Assembly: GCA_025360585.1 (NCBI GenBank)
Contig: JANYBW010000075.1
Coordinates: forward strand, 1 to 32,780
DNA: 32,780 bases
Reading direction: 5' to 3'
Origin: Actinomycetes bacterium
GTDB lineage: Bacteria; Actinomycetota; Acidimicrobiia; IMCC26256; PALSA-610
Made by a program: the position numbers and the translations under genes. This document shows, in pieces, positions 1 to 7,704 of the stretch; positions within the stretch are counted from its first letter, which is position 1; every line of letters begins with the position of its first letter. The notes below the pieces were generated by a model. It did no database searches. It was given only the letters and a program-made list of their open reading frames with translations, and was not told the origin of the DNA.

Positions 1-1
1 C

Positions 2-319
2 GCGATCGAACCACCGCTCGAGTCGGCAACCGCCGAACCCGAGGCCGTCAGGTCCGCACCGCCCACAATCAACGAAGCGCCGGAGCGCGGCGACGTCGAA
101 TCAAAACCCGCAACGAAACCACCGCGCCGGGCCCGCGCCGCACCGCCATTGACGATGACCGTCGAAGAAACTGCCGACGCGCTCGGCATCGGCAGAACGC
201 TCGCCTACGAACTCGTGACCCGCGGCGAACTTCCCGCGTTGCGACTCGGCAGGCGCATCGTGATTCCTCGCTCAGCGATCGAGGAACTCGTCAACGCTCG
301 AACTATCCAAGCAGGCTGA
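2..319 (+). CDS. Excisionase-type helix-turn-helix protein, 5' partial
   Basis: This frame is open from the window edge to a TGA at 317-319. The last ~55 residues, from the ATG at 155, read as a compact HTH_17/excisionase (MerR-like) DNA-binding domain: 'MTVEETADALGIGRTLAYEL' followed by a wing with 'LPALRLGRRIVIPRSAIEEL'. The part before it is rich in Pro, Ala and Glu and looks like a disordered linker, so either the protein is longer and begins outside the window, or the true start is the ATG at 155 (TTG at 149 is also possible). Its stop lies 42 nt from the stop of the convergent integrase. In integrative elements such proteins act as recombination directionality factors or regulators; that role is inferred from the neighbour. 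The fold is fairly certain, the start is not. Confidence 0.75.
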   Translation, partial: AIEPPLESATAEPEAVRSAPPTINEAPERGDVESKPATKPPRRARAAPPLTMTVEETADALGIGRTLAYELVTRGELPALRLGRRIVIPRSAIEELVNARTIQAG

Positions 320-361
320 CGAAACACAGCAGGCGAACACACAGCGCGCCATATGCGATCG

Positions 362-1507
362 TCAGCTCGCGCTGAACATGTTCGCCACCGTCATCGCTGC
401 TTCGGCATCTAGCTCGGGCTGCACGTGGCTGTAGATATCGAGCGTGATGCTCGTCGTCGCATGGCCGAGGCGTTCGCTCACGACCTTCGGATGGATTCCA
501 GCCTCGAGCGCGAGCGTCGCCCACGTATGGCGCAGATCATGCAAACGGATCCGCGGCACGCCAGCGCGTTTCGCAGCACTCGTGAACGCACGCGTGAAAC
601 GATCGGGATGCACTTCGCCGCCAAGCGCGTTGCAAAACACAAGATCGTTCTCGACCCACGCTTCACGCGCAGCCATCCGCGCTTGCAACTGCGAATGCCG
701 ATGCGCTTTCAACACTGCGATCGTTTCCGGATCGATCGACACCGAACGGCGAGAACGAGACGTCTTGGGAGCCGACCATTCGAGTTCGCCATCAACAACA
801 GACAACGACCGATTGATCTGCACCTTGCCCGTCTTCAAATTCACCGCCGACCAATGCAAGCCGAGTGCTTCACCGCGTCGCATCCCGGTGGTCGCCATCA
901 AACGCCATGCCGGCGCGTCCGGATCGTCGGCAACGAACGCGAGAAACGTGCGCACATTGTCGGCCGTCCACGTTGCGAGTTCTTGGCGCGGTGGCACTGG
1001 CGGTTTCACGAGCGCGGCGACGTTGCGCGTCACGAGCCCGAACCGTTCGGCATCGGCGAGAGACCTGCGCAACGCGATGTGCACGTTGCGCACCGTCTTG
1101 GGCGCGAGCCCCCCGCCATAACGGTGACCGTCGAGCAACAACTGCGCGTAGAACAACTCAACATCAAGCGGTTTGAGTTCCTGCAACTTGATCAGCCCGA
1201 GGCGACCCTTCACGCGCTCCAAACCGAGGCGGTAGTCGCGCAGCGTCGAGACCCGAATCTTCGGAGCGACGGTGACCAACCAACTATCGATCCACTCCCC
1301 CACGGTCTGCGGATCACGCGCGACGTGCGTGCCTGCTCCGAGAGATTGAAGCACTTCGGCCAGAGCAGCTTCAGCGAGCTTCTTGGATGCGAAACCACCC
1401 TTCGTCAGCTGCTTGCGAACCCGAGTTTGAGGGTCACGACCACAGTCGACGATATACGTCCAGGTGCTGCCGCGGCGGTATACGTGTCCCCTCATATCGG
1501 GAATCAC
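362..1507 (-). CDS. int: Tyrosine recombinase / site-specific integrase
   Basis: This 381-residue phage/ICE-type integrase cuts and rejoins DNA to integrate or excise a mobile element. An N-terminal arm-type DNA-binding region (about 5-60, 'GHVYRRGSTWTYIVDCGRD') is followed by a SAM-like core-binding domain (about 65-165) and the catalytic domain. The catalytic set is visible: R210 in 'TTGMRRGEALGLHW', K248 in 'APKTSRSRRS', H323 and R326 in 'HDLRHTWA', H349 in 'RLGHA' and the nucleophile Y359 in 'LDIYSHV'. The length is normal and the frame is intact. A second in-frame ATG four codons downstream (at 1495) may be the real start. The gene ends next to a convergent HTH gene and begins 93 nt from the 3' end of tRNA-Leu, which marks it as the integrase at one end of a tRNA-integrated element. 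Confidence 0.95.
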   Translation of the reverse strand: MIPDMRGHVYRRGSTWTYIVDCGRDPQTRVRKQLTKGGFASKKLAEAALAEVLQSLGAGTHVARDPQTVGEWIDSWLVTVAPKIRVSTLRDYRLGLERVKGRLGLIKLQELKPLDVELFYAQLLLDGHRYGGGLAPKTVRNVHIALRRSLADAERFGLVTRNVAALVKPPVPPRQELATWTADNVRTFLAFVADDPDAPAWRLMATTGMRRGEALGLHWSAVNLKTGKVQINRSLSVVDGELEWSAPKTSRSRRSVSIDPETIAVLKAHRHSQLQARMAAREAWVENDLVFCNALGGEVHPDRFTRAFTSAAKRAGVPRIRLHDLRHTWATLALEAGIHPKVVSERLGHATTSITLDIYSHVQPELDAEAAMTVANMFSAS

Positions 1508-1527
1508 GTTAGCAAACCGTTAGCAAA
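1508..1527. repeat. 9-bp direct repeat upstream of the integrase start
   Basis: GTTAGCAAA occurs twice, at 1508-1516 and 1519-1527, one helical turn apart (period 11), directly upstream of the integrase start. Such spaced repeats near int can be arm-type binding sites for the integrase or a regulator. This is inference; the repeat itself is plain in the sequence. Confidence 0.45.
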
Positions 1528-1600
1528 TTCGGAAATATCGGACATTGCCGAGAGTCCCGAGAACCGTCGACACCGGCATTTACCCAGCTCAACCCACTAG

Positions 1601-1625
1601 TACCCGGGACGGGACTCGAACCCGT
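1601..1625. other. Putative att core at the 3' end of tRNA-Leu
   Basis: The acceptor/T-arm portion of tRNA-Leu faces the integrase. Tyrosine integrases commonly recombine within this segment, so the tRNA stays intact at one junction and a partial copy marks the other. The second copy is not in this window and should lie left of position 1. This is inferred from arrangement; the exact core cannot be set from one junction. Confidence 0.4.
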
Positions 1626-1681
1626 ATGCCTTGCGGCCGGCGGTTTTAAGCCGCCTGCGTCTGCCATTCCGCCACCCGGGC
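1601..1681 (-). tRNA. tRNA-Leu (anticodon UAA)
   Basis: Read on the minus strand this folds as a class II tRNA. The acceptor arms GCCCGGG and CCCGGGT pair (with a G-U at 1:72) and are followed by discriminator A. The anticodon stem GGCGG/CCGCC encloses the loop CTTAAAA with anticodon TAA. A variable arm longer than in class I tRNAs (GGCCGCAAGGC) and the T-arm ACGGG-TTCGAGT-CCCGT follow. CCA is not encoded. It is 81 nt without CCA. It follows a conserved hypothetical gene by 30 nt in the same direction, and the integrase lies behind its 3' end, so the 3' half of the tRNA is the probable attachment site. Confidence 0.95.
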
Positions 1682-1711
1682 AGGTGTCGATTGCGTTTGC
1701 GCCGTCCCAAC

Positions 1712-2038
1712 TTAGGCGGCGGCGGACCCTGCGGCGTCAGCCAACGCAGTCAGCAACGTGTTGCGCATCCGAAAGGCAGCTTCGCCCGTAAGCGAATTCG
1801 CGGCGAGCACACCGTCCACCATGTCGCGTTCGATATCAACGACTGAGCGGCCCGAGATCCGCACCGCGACGATCGTGCCGCCAGCGAGCCTCCGAATGGA
1901 TCGAACGGCTCCAGTGCGCCGGGGTGGCGATCGAAACGCGGGAACCTGCAGCCCCGCGGCCCGCGAAGCCATTCCCAACCGGCGTGCGGTCCGTGCGAAA
2001 TGCAACGACGGCGGGGCGGCAAGGGCAGGCGTACTCAC
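1712..2038 (-). CDS. Conserved hypothetical protein (about 108 aa)
   Basis: From a GTG at 2038 this encodes 108 residues ending '...LLTALADAAGSAAA'. The middle part ('GLQVPAFRSPPRRTGAVRSI', then 'GGTIVAVRISGR' and 'DMVDGVLAANSLTG') has the composition and sharp motifs of a real folded protein and resembles small uncharacterised actinobacterial proteins with a PAFRSPPR-type core; I know no function for it. The GTG start has a G-rich stretch (GGGGGG) about 16 nt upstream. An in-frame ATG at 2104 is the alternative, but the added residues look non-coding. It is divergent from the MATE gene (148 nt between) and 30 nt upstream of tRNA-Leu, with which it may be cotranscribed. Coding status is likely; start uncertain. 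Confidence 0.65.
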   Translation of the reverse strand: MSTPALAAPPSLHFARTARRLGMASRAAGLQVPAFRSPPRRTGAVRSIRRLAGGTIVAVRISGRSVVDIERDMVDGVLAANSLTGEAAFRMRNTLLTALADAAGSAAA

Positions 2039-2186
2039 TCGCCAACTATGCCACCCCCCTGAGACATCGAACCGCGCTGCAAAAGGCCCACCCCTTCCGC
2101 TCATTTTTGGGCGCGGAAGGGCGTCATCGTGAACGCTCTGGATCTGGGAGAACGGCGCATGAGCTTGGGGAGTACCGTGCCCGCTG

Positions 2187-3548
2187 ATGTCGAGATCGCA
2201 GGCCAATCGTGGGCACGACCACGAAATTCTGCGGCTTGCCATTCCGGCGTTTGGTTCACTCATTGCGGAACCCTTGTATTTGTTGTGCGATAGCGCGATT
2301 CTCGGGCATCTCGGAACAGCCGAGCTAGCCGGGCTTGGAGTTGCCGCCGCGATCCTCACTCCCGCGTATTCGGTCTTCAACTTCCTTGCCTATTCCACGA
2401 CTGCCGCAGTCGCGAGAAGTCGAGGGGCCGGCGACAACATCACTGCGACTCAGCAAGGCATTGCGGGCCTATGGCTGGCGATCGCAATCGGCATCTTGAT
2501 TGTTGTAGCGGGAGCCATCACCGCCGTGCCGCTCACCACCGCCATCGCGCCCAGCCCGAGGGTTGCGCATATCGCGCTGCAATACTTGCATATCAGCCTC
2601 GTCGGCGCACCCTTTGCAATGCTCGCATTCGCGGCGACTGGATTTCTGCGCGGCACCGAGGATACGAAAACTCCTCTGTTCATAGCGCTTTTTTCCAATA
2701 TCGCGAACTTGGGCTTGGAGGTCTTGTTCATCTACGGATTCCATTGGGGAGTCGCGGGTTCGGCTTGGGGCACCGTCATTGCACAAGTGCTTGCTGGCGC
2801 GATTTTCGTCGCGATCGTCGCTCGCCACGCCGCGGCCGCCCGTGCTTCGAAACGCCCAGCATGGAACCTGATTCAGACTTCGGCGAAGGTGGGGGCGCAC
2901 CTGATGTTGCGCACAGCATCGTTGCTGGGCGCGTTTCTGGTCGCGGCTGTCCTGGCCGCTCGAATTGGCGACGAACAAATCGCGGCCCATCAGGTAGCCG
3001 AACAGCTCTGGATTCTGCTCGCGTTTGCACTCGATTCGATTGCGATTGCCGGCCAGGTCATCGTGGGCCGCACACTCGGTGAAGGCAACGAAATCTCCAC
3101 TCGTATGGCCGCGAACCGTATGTTGCAATGGGGATTCTTCTCAGGCCTTTTGTGCGCGGCCATCGTGCTCGCCCTCCAAGGTTGGCTGCCGTCGTGGTTT
3201 TCCAACGATGCGGCCGTCCGCGCTCAGATCAACAGCCTTTTGTGGATTGTGGCTGCGATGCAGCCGATCGGCGCGTTGGTCTACGTACTCGATGGCATTC
3301 TCATTGGGGCTGGCGACGCACGTTTCCTCGCCCGAGCAATGGCCGGAGCAGCCGGCGTCTTTTTCGTCATCGCCGCGGTCGTGACGGCAAGCGATGGGTC
3401 GCTGCAATGGCTCTGGATCGCGCTCTTCGCGTTTGTTACAGCACGGTTCGTTGGATTGTGGCTGCGTTTCCGCGGCCGGGCTTGGATGGTCCTCGGCCCA
3501 ACTCCGGCATCCGCTACCATTTTGGGTGCAGAAAGGCGTCAAAACTGA
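2187..3548 (+). CDS. MATE family efflux transporter (DinF-like)
   Basis: This 453-residue inner-membrane protein has about twelve hydrophobic segments in two similar halves, as expected for the multidrug and toxic compound extrusion family. These proteins export cationic drugs or metabolites in exchange for H+ or Na+. The first helix region 'ILRLAIPAFGSLIAEPLYLLCDSAILGHLG' and the 'GFLRGTEDTKTPL' loop are typical of the DinF/NorM subgroup, as is the matching second-half loop 'LDGILIGAGDARFLA'. The ATG at 2187 is the only start in frame that keeps the normal N terminus; no strong ribosome-binding site lies close to it. It is divergent from the small hypothetical on its left and about 120 nt upstream of the acyltransferase. 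The substrate cannot be told from sequence. Confidence 0.9.
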   Translation: MSRSQANRGHDHEILRLAIPAFGSLIAEPLYLLCDSAILGHLGTAELAGLGVAAAILTPAYSVFNFLAYSTTAAVARSRGAGDNITATQQGIAGLWLAIAIGILIVVAGAITAVPLTTAIAPSPRVAHIALQYLHISLVGAPFAMLAFAATGFLRGTEDTKTPLFIALFSNIANLGLEVLFIYGFHWGVAGSAWGTVIAQVLAGAIFVAIVARHAAAARASKRPAWNLIQTSAKVGAHLMLRTASLLGAFLVAAVLAARIGDEQIAAHQVAEQLWILLAFALDSIAIAGQVIVGRTLGEGNEISTRMAANRMLQWGFFSGLLCAAIVLALQGWLPSWFSNDAAVRAQINSLLWIVAAMQPIGALVYVLDGILIGAGDARFLARAMAGAAGVFFVIAAVVTASDGSLQWLWIALFAFVTARFVGLWLRFRGRAWMVLGPTPASATILGAERRQN

Positions 3549-3668
3549 AGCAGTCCGGGCGCGAAAACGGCGGGCGAACCGGGCGCAACGGTGCCGCGTC
3601 ACCGCCGATTGTTGGCTGGGAACGGCTTGGGTTTGCATTACGAGTCAGAACGCGATTCGATTGCAGCA

Positions 3669-4658
3669 ATGTCGGAGCCCATGGACCCTCGAAACGCACC
3701 CAGCGGTTCCACGCAAGGGCCCGTCAAACCAGTCCTCGTCGCGTCGAAACCCACCGATGGGGCCATCGATCTCACCACCGCAGAGCTCACTGCACCAAGC
3801 GGACTACTTCGGGTGGCGAACCCCCGCGATCGTGATCTTTTAGATCCCAGTGCGATTCCCAATGATGCCGAGATTCGCAAATCCGATGTTGATCGTTGGG
3901 GTCGTTCCGAAAAAATGCGGTCGCTCGTACGCACCGTGTACGGCCCGTTTGACCGCTACTACTTCCGGACTGCGTGGGAAGGCTTCGAGAACTTGCCCGC
4001 CGAAGGTGGAGCATTACTCGTCAGTAATCACGCGGGCGCGATTCCGTCGGATGCGCCCGCAATCATGCACGGCATCGAAACCAAACTTGGTCGCCCCGTG
4101 TACGGGCTCGCCGAATATCTGTTTCGAACGTTGCCCCTCGTGGGCACATTGTGGTCACGCGTCGGCGGTGTCACTGCCAATCCCGATAACGCCTACCGCC
4201 TCATGCACGACGAACAGCAACTTGTGTTGGTCTTCCCCGAAGGCACCAAGGGCACAGGCAAGACCTATGCCGATCGCTACCAACTCCGACGCTTTGGCCG
4301 CGGCGGGTTCATCGAAATCGCCATGCGTTCCGGCGTGCCCATCATTCCGCTCGCGGTGGTTGGAGCGGAAGAATCGATGCCGATCGTCTGGAAGAGCGCG
4401 CGACTCGCGAAACTCACGGGGCTGCCGTACTTTCCCGTCACCGCGAACATGCTTGCGTTTGGTCCGCTCGGAGCACTCGCGTACTTCCCGGCGAAGTTCC
4501 GCATTCGGGTGTTGCCGCCGGTGTATTTCGATGTCGAGCCGAGCCAGGAGCGTTACTCACGTTCACGCGTCATGAGTGAAAGCGAACGGGTTCGCCGGCT
4601 CATTCAAGACGCGATCTACGACATGCTTCGTCGTCGTAAATCAGTCTGGTTCGGATAA
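3669..4658 (+). CDS. PlsC-type lysophospholipid/glycerol acyltransferase family protein
   Basis: From the ATG at 3669 this is 329 residues. After a ~70-residue polar N-terminal stretch comes a PlsC-like domain. Block I is 'SNHAGAIPSDAP', where His and Asp are separated by six residues rather than the usual four, a spacing I associate with an actinobacterial subgroup. The block III equivalent is 'VFPEGTKGTGK', which binds the acceptor phosphate, and the block IV equivalent is 'GVPIIPLAVVGAEES'. The family moves acyl groups from acyl-CoA or acyl-ACP to glycerol-based acceptors at the membrane. The frame is also open from an ATG at 3591, but that extension is unlike the family. It ends 3 nt before an SDR gene. 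The same acyltransferase/SDR pairing occurs in mycobacteria (Rv0502/Rv0501), which suggests a joint lipid-related role. Confidence 0.88.
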   Translation: MSEPMDPRNAPSGSTQGPVKPVLVASKPTDGAIDLTTAELTAPSGLLRVANPRDRDLLDPSAIPNDAEIRKSDVDRWGRSEKMRSLVRTVYGPFDRYYFRTAWEGFENLPAEGGALLVSNHAGAIPSDAPAIMHGIETKLGRPVYGLAEYLFRTLPLVGTLWSRVGGVTANPDNAYRLMHDEQQLVLVFPEGTKGTGKTYADRYQLRRFGRGGFIEIAMRSGVPIIPLAVVGAEESMPIVWKSARLAKLTGLPYFPVTANMLAFGPLGALAYFPAKFRIRVLPPVYFDVEPSQERYSRSRVMSESERVRRLIQDAIYDMLRRRKSVWFG

Positions 4659-4661
4659 CCA

Positions 4662-5696
4662 ATGCGCGTACTAGTCACTGGGCTCTCAACTTTTTGGGGC
4701 GGAAAGCTCGCCCAAGAACTCGAACGCCGCGACGACGTTGAAGTTGTCGTGGGGCTCGACACTCGCGAACCGCGCGTGCCACTCGAACGCACCGAATTCG
4801 TACGCGCCGATGCTTCGTATTCGATTCTCGAACGCATCGTGAAAGCAACCCAGATCGACACGGTGCTGCACACGCACTTGATCGTCGACAGCACGCTCGC
4901 TTCCGGACGAACGATTCACGAAATCAACGTGATCGGAACGATGAACTTGCTTGCAGCTGCAGGTGCTCCTGGCAGCCCCGTGCGCAAAGTGATCGTCAAA
5001 AACAGCGGCTACGTCTACGGCGCGCACCAACGCGATGCGTACTACATCCGCGAAGAAATGACGCGCAGCAGCGAACCCCGCTCCAATATGGAACGTTCGC
5101 TCATCGAAGTCGAAGCATTCTTGCGCGACTTCGCCGAAGAGAATCCTCACATCACGGTCACGCTATTTCGATTCACGAACGTGCTCGGCGACAATCTCGA
5201 CACTCCGTTCGCACAAGCATTGCGCCTACCGATGGTCCCTGAAATTCTTGGGTTCGATCCGCGTTTGCAGTTTGTGCACGAAGAAGACGTGGTTGGCGCG
5301 CTTACCTACGCGACGTTCAACGATGTTCCCGGTGTGTTCAATGTCGCGGGCGACGGCGAAATGCCGTGGAGTGAAATCTGCAAGATCGTCGCAAAACGTC
5401 GCATCGCGCTGCCGCCGTATCTCACTGGTTACGCAGCCGAAGCCCTCAAGTTGACGCGAGTCGTGAACCTGCCTCCGGAATGGCTCGACCTCTTACGTTT
5501 CGGTCGCGGCCTCGACAACACCCGTTTCAAACGCGCGGGCTACCAATACCGCTACACCACACCCGGAACGATCGAATCCTTTGCCCGCGGATTGCGGCTT
5601 CAATACGCCGTCGGCGATAAGCACCCTGGCTATCGCTACGAGCGTGAAGTAGAGGATTTCTTCCGGCATTCGCCGGCCGTTGTTCGCAAGGTGTAA
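4662..5696 (+). CDS. NAD-dependent epimerase/dehydratase family (extended SDR), atypical active site
   Basis: This 344-residue protein starts with a Rossmann dinucleotide-binding segment ('MRVLVTGLSTFWGGKLAQEL'), has an acidic strand end ('VVGLDTREP') and the SDR helix 'HEINVIGTMNLLAAAG', which place it in the extended SDR group with sugar epimerases and dehydratases. The region after strand 5 ('KNSGYVYGAHQRDA') keeps the Ser, but where the Tyr-x-x-x-Lys pair is expected I read 'NMERSLIEVEAFLRDFA', with no Tyr. It is thus probably not a classical epimerase, although residues elsewhere could take over. It begins 3 nt after the acyltransferase stop, with crotonase following 11 nt later, so the three are likely one transcript. 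Substrate unknown. Confidence 0.88.
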   Translation: MRVLVTGLSTFWGGKLAQELERRDDVEVVVGLDTREPRVPLERTEFVRADASYSILERIVKATQIDTVLHTHLIVDSTLASGRTIHEINVIGTMNLLAAAGAPGSPVRKVIVKNSGYVYGAHQRDAYYIREEMTRSSEPRSNMERSLIEVEAFLRDFAEENPHITVTLFRFTNVLGDNLDTPFAQALRLPMVPEILGFDPRLQFVHEEDVVGALTYATFNDVPGVFNVAGDGEMPWSEICKIVAKRRIALPPYLTGYAAEALKLTRVVNLPPEWLDLLRFGRGLDNTRFKRAGYQYRYTTPGTIESFARGLRLQYAVGDKHPGYRYEREVEDFFRHSPAVVRKV

Positions 5697-5707
5697 TCAA
5701 TGGCCTT

Positions 5708-6442
5708 GTGCCTTTACACGTAGAACGCCACGATCGAGTTGCGCTGCTCACACTCGATGATCCCGAACGCAAAAACGCGCTCACTCTGCCGTTAGTCGAC
5801 GAAATCATCACCACGTTTGATGAGCTCGAAGCCGACGAAAACATCGGAGCGGTCGTTATCACCGGAGCGGGAACAGTGTTTTGTGCGGGTGCAGACACAT
5901 CCGCGCTCGCGGCCTTCGCAAGCGATGACGCAAGCGAGGCCGACCGCGCTGGTGTATCGAAGGTCTACGACGGTTTCCTACGGGTACTGCGTTCGAGCCT
6001 CCCGACGATTGCGGCCGTCAACGGTGCCGCAGTCGGAGCCGGATTCAATTTGACGCTTGCCTGCGACATGCGACTCGCGGGCGAACGCGCGCGTTTCGAT
6101 GCGCGGTTCTTGAAGATCCATCTCCACCCCGGAGGCGGCCACCTCTGGCTGCTTGAACGAGCGGTTGGCCCGCAAACCGCAGCAGCAATCACACTGTTCA
6201 ACACGCCACTCAACGGCGAAGCTGCAGTACAGCGCGGGCTCGCATGGTCGCTGCACGGGCCAACCTTGATCGATGACGCCATCGAGATGGCAGCACGAGC
6301 CGCGGAGGCGAAAAAGCCTTTGAGTCAACGGGTGAAATCAACTCTTCGCCAAGCGCCTTGGCAACCCGATTTCGAGACTGCAGTTCGGACTGAATTCGAT
6401 CACCAAACCTGGTCGTTTACGCAGGGTTGGTTCACGCGCTAA
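5708..6442 (+). CDS. Enoyl-CoA hydratase/isomerase (crotonase) family protein, probably non-hydratase
   Basis: This 244-residue crotonase-fold protein starts at GTG 5708; an ATG at 5700 hits a stop after seven codons. The oxyanion-hole segments are present: 'VFCAGADTSAL' and 'NGAAVGAGFNLTLACDMRLAG'. The two catalytic glutamates of enoyl-CoA hydratase are not: aligning 'FDARFLKIHLHPGGGHLWLL' with the rat enzyme places Phe at the Glu144 position and Ala at the Glu164 position. It may therefore bind an acyl-CoA and catalyse another crotonase-type reaction, or only bind it. It follows the SDR by 11 nt and converges on the GNAT gene, with 45 nt between and no clear hairpin. The fold is sure, the reaction unknown. 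Confidence 0.88.
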   Translation: MPLHVERHDRVALLTLDDPERKNALTLPLVDEIITTFDELEADENIGAVVITGAGTVFCAGADTSALAAFASDDASEADRAGVSKVYDGFLRVLRSSLPTIAAVNGAAVGAGFNLTLACDMRLAGERARFDARFLKIHLHPGGGHLWLLERAVGPQTAAAITLFNTPLNGEAAVQRGLAWSLHGPTLIDDAIEMAARAAEAKKPLSQRVKSTLRQAPWQPDFETAVRTEFDHQTWSFTQGWFTR

Positions 6443-6487
6443 CGGAACCCAAACCGCTCGCGAACCGAACCGCTTCTTTTCCCAAGC

Positions 6488-7108
6488 TCAGGCAGTGGCG
6501 ACGAGAAACCGCGCCGCGAACTCGCCTTCGCGATCGCGATACTCCTCAAGGGTGATCGCATACCGGATGTGATCCTCGTACGCGCCTTGGATCTGGAGGA
6601 ATTGCTTGGCGATGCCTTCTTCTCGAAGGCCGAGCTTCTCCGCGACTCGTCGGCTCGCGCTATTGCGCGGCACGATCGCCGCTTCGAGACGATGCAGCGC
6701 CAGCACATCGAAGGCGTACCGCATGATCAGCACTACACCTTCAGGCACGTACCCCTGGCCCGCGTGGTGTTCATCAACCCAATAGCCCACGTACGCGGTC
6801 TGGAATGGACCGCGTTGAACGCTCCCCAGACTGACTTCGCCGATCAATCGACCGTCGCGCAAAAAGAGCCCGAAACCATAGGCCGCATCAAAGTTTCGTT
6901 GCCGATCCCAGGCATTGCATCGAACGCGAAACGCTTCGCGATCAGTGACCGGGTCCGCAGCACCGAACTCAAGCCGAGGTTCCCAGATTTCTAACCATTG
7001 CCGGCCCCGTTCGCGAATCTCGCGCCACGCGGACCAATCCTCAAACCGCAACGGCCGTAGCAACACCCGCGGCCCAATCAGTTCCAAGGTTTCTGTCTTA
7101 CGACCCAT
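6488..7108 (-). CDS. GNAT family N-acetyltransferase (RimJ/RimL-like)
   Basis: From the ATG at 7108 this is 206 residues. It begins 'TLELIGPRVLLRPLRFEDW', the usual opening of RimJ/RimL-type acetyltransferases. It continues to the acetyl-CoA loop 'HHAGQGYVPEGV', 'YAFDVLALHRLEAAIVPRNSA' and 'SRRVAEKLGLREEG', a C-terminal half typical of the group that acetylates the N terminus of ribosomal proteins or similar targets. An upstream ATG at 7144 would overlap the divergent orn start and adds residues unlike the family, so 7108 is preferred, leaving 35 nt between the two start codons. Substrate is not predictable. Confidence 0.9.
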   Translation of the reverse strand: MGRKTETLELIGPRVLLRPLRFEDWSAWREIRERGRQWLEIWEPRLEFGAADPVTDREAFRVRCNAWDRQRNFDAAYGFGLFLRDGRLIGEVSLGSVQRGPFQTAYVGYWVDEHHAGQGYVPEGVVLIMRYAFDVLALHRLEAAIVPRNSASRRVAEKLGLREEGIAKQFLQIQGAYEDHIRYAITLEEYRDREGEFAARFLVATA

Positions 7109-7143
7109 CGACCAACAGGATAGAAGGCTTGTAACGTGCAGCA

Positions 7144-7704
7144 ATGCCTCGACCAGTCGACGACAACCGCCTTGTATGGATCGATCTTGAAATGACGGGC
7201 CTCGAGCCTGATCACGACGTCATCGTCGAGATCGCGTGCCTCGTCACCGACAACGATTTAACGATCCTCGACGACGGCCTCGACATCGTGGTGCACCAGC
7301 CCGCGGAAGCCTTGTCGGTCATGGATGAATTCGTTGTGAACATGCATACGAAGTCGGGGTTGATTTTGGAGATCGAAGCCTCGACCACGGATCTCGCGAC
7401 CGCAGGTGCGGCCACGCTCGAGTACATCAAGCAATACATTCCGGCCACGGGCACCACACCGTTGTGCGGCAACAGCATCGGTACTGATCGCCGATTCTTG
7501 GCCGCGTACCTCCGCGAGATCGATGACTACCTGCACTATCGCAGCATCGACGTTTCGTCGTTCAAGGAATTGTGCCGACGTTGGTATCCCACCGAATACA
7601 AGGCTCGACCAGCAAAACAGGAAAACCACCGCGCCCTCGACGACATTCGCGAATCTGTGGCCGAGATGAAGTACTACCGCGAAGCGATGCTCAAAATGCC
7701 GTAA
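7144..7704 (+). CDS. orn: Oligoribonuclease
   Basis: This 186-residue DEDDh 3'-5' exoribonuclease degrades 2-5 nt RNA and pGpG to mononucleotides in the cytoplasm. The catalytic residues are visible: Asp and Glu in 'VWIDLEMTGLEPDHD', Asp in 'CGNSIGTDRRFLAAYL' and His plus Asp in 'KQENHRALDDIRESVAEMKY'. Length is that of the family (about 180-215). The start ATG at 7144 gives the normal N terminus. It is divergent from the GNAT gene, and its last 14 nt overlap the end of the convergent hypothetical gene. Confidence 0.97.
   Translation: MPRPVDDNRLVWIDLEMTGLEPDHDVIVEIACLVTDNDLTILDDGLDIVVHQPAEALSVMDEFVVNMHTKSGLILEIEASTTDLATAGAATLEYIKQYIPATGTTPLCGNSIGTDRRFLAAYLREIDDYLHYRSIDVSSFKELCRRWYPTEYKARPAKQENHRALDDIRESVAEMKYYREAMLKMP

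Noticed and set aside
425-1600. Long open plus-strand frame opposite the integrase
   Set aside because: It is a shadow of the integrase gene: Arg/His-rich low-quality protein, while the minus strand carries a full catalytic domain.
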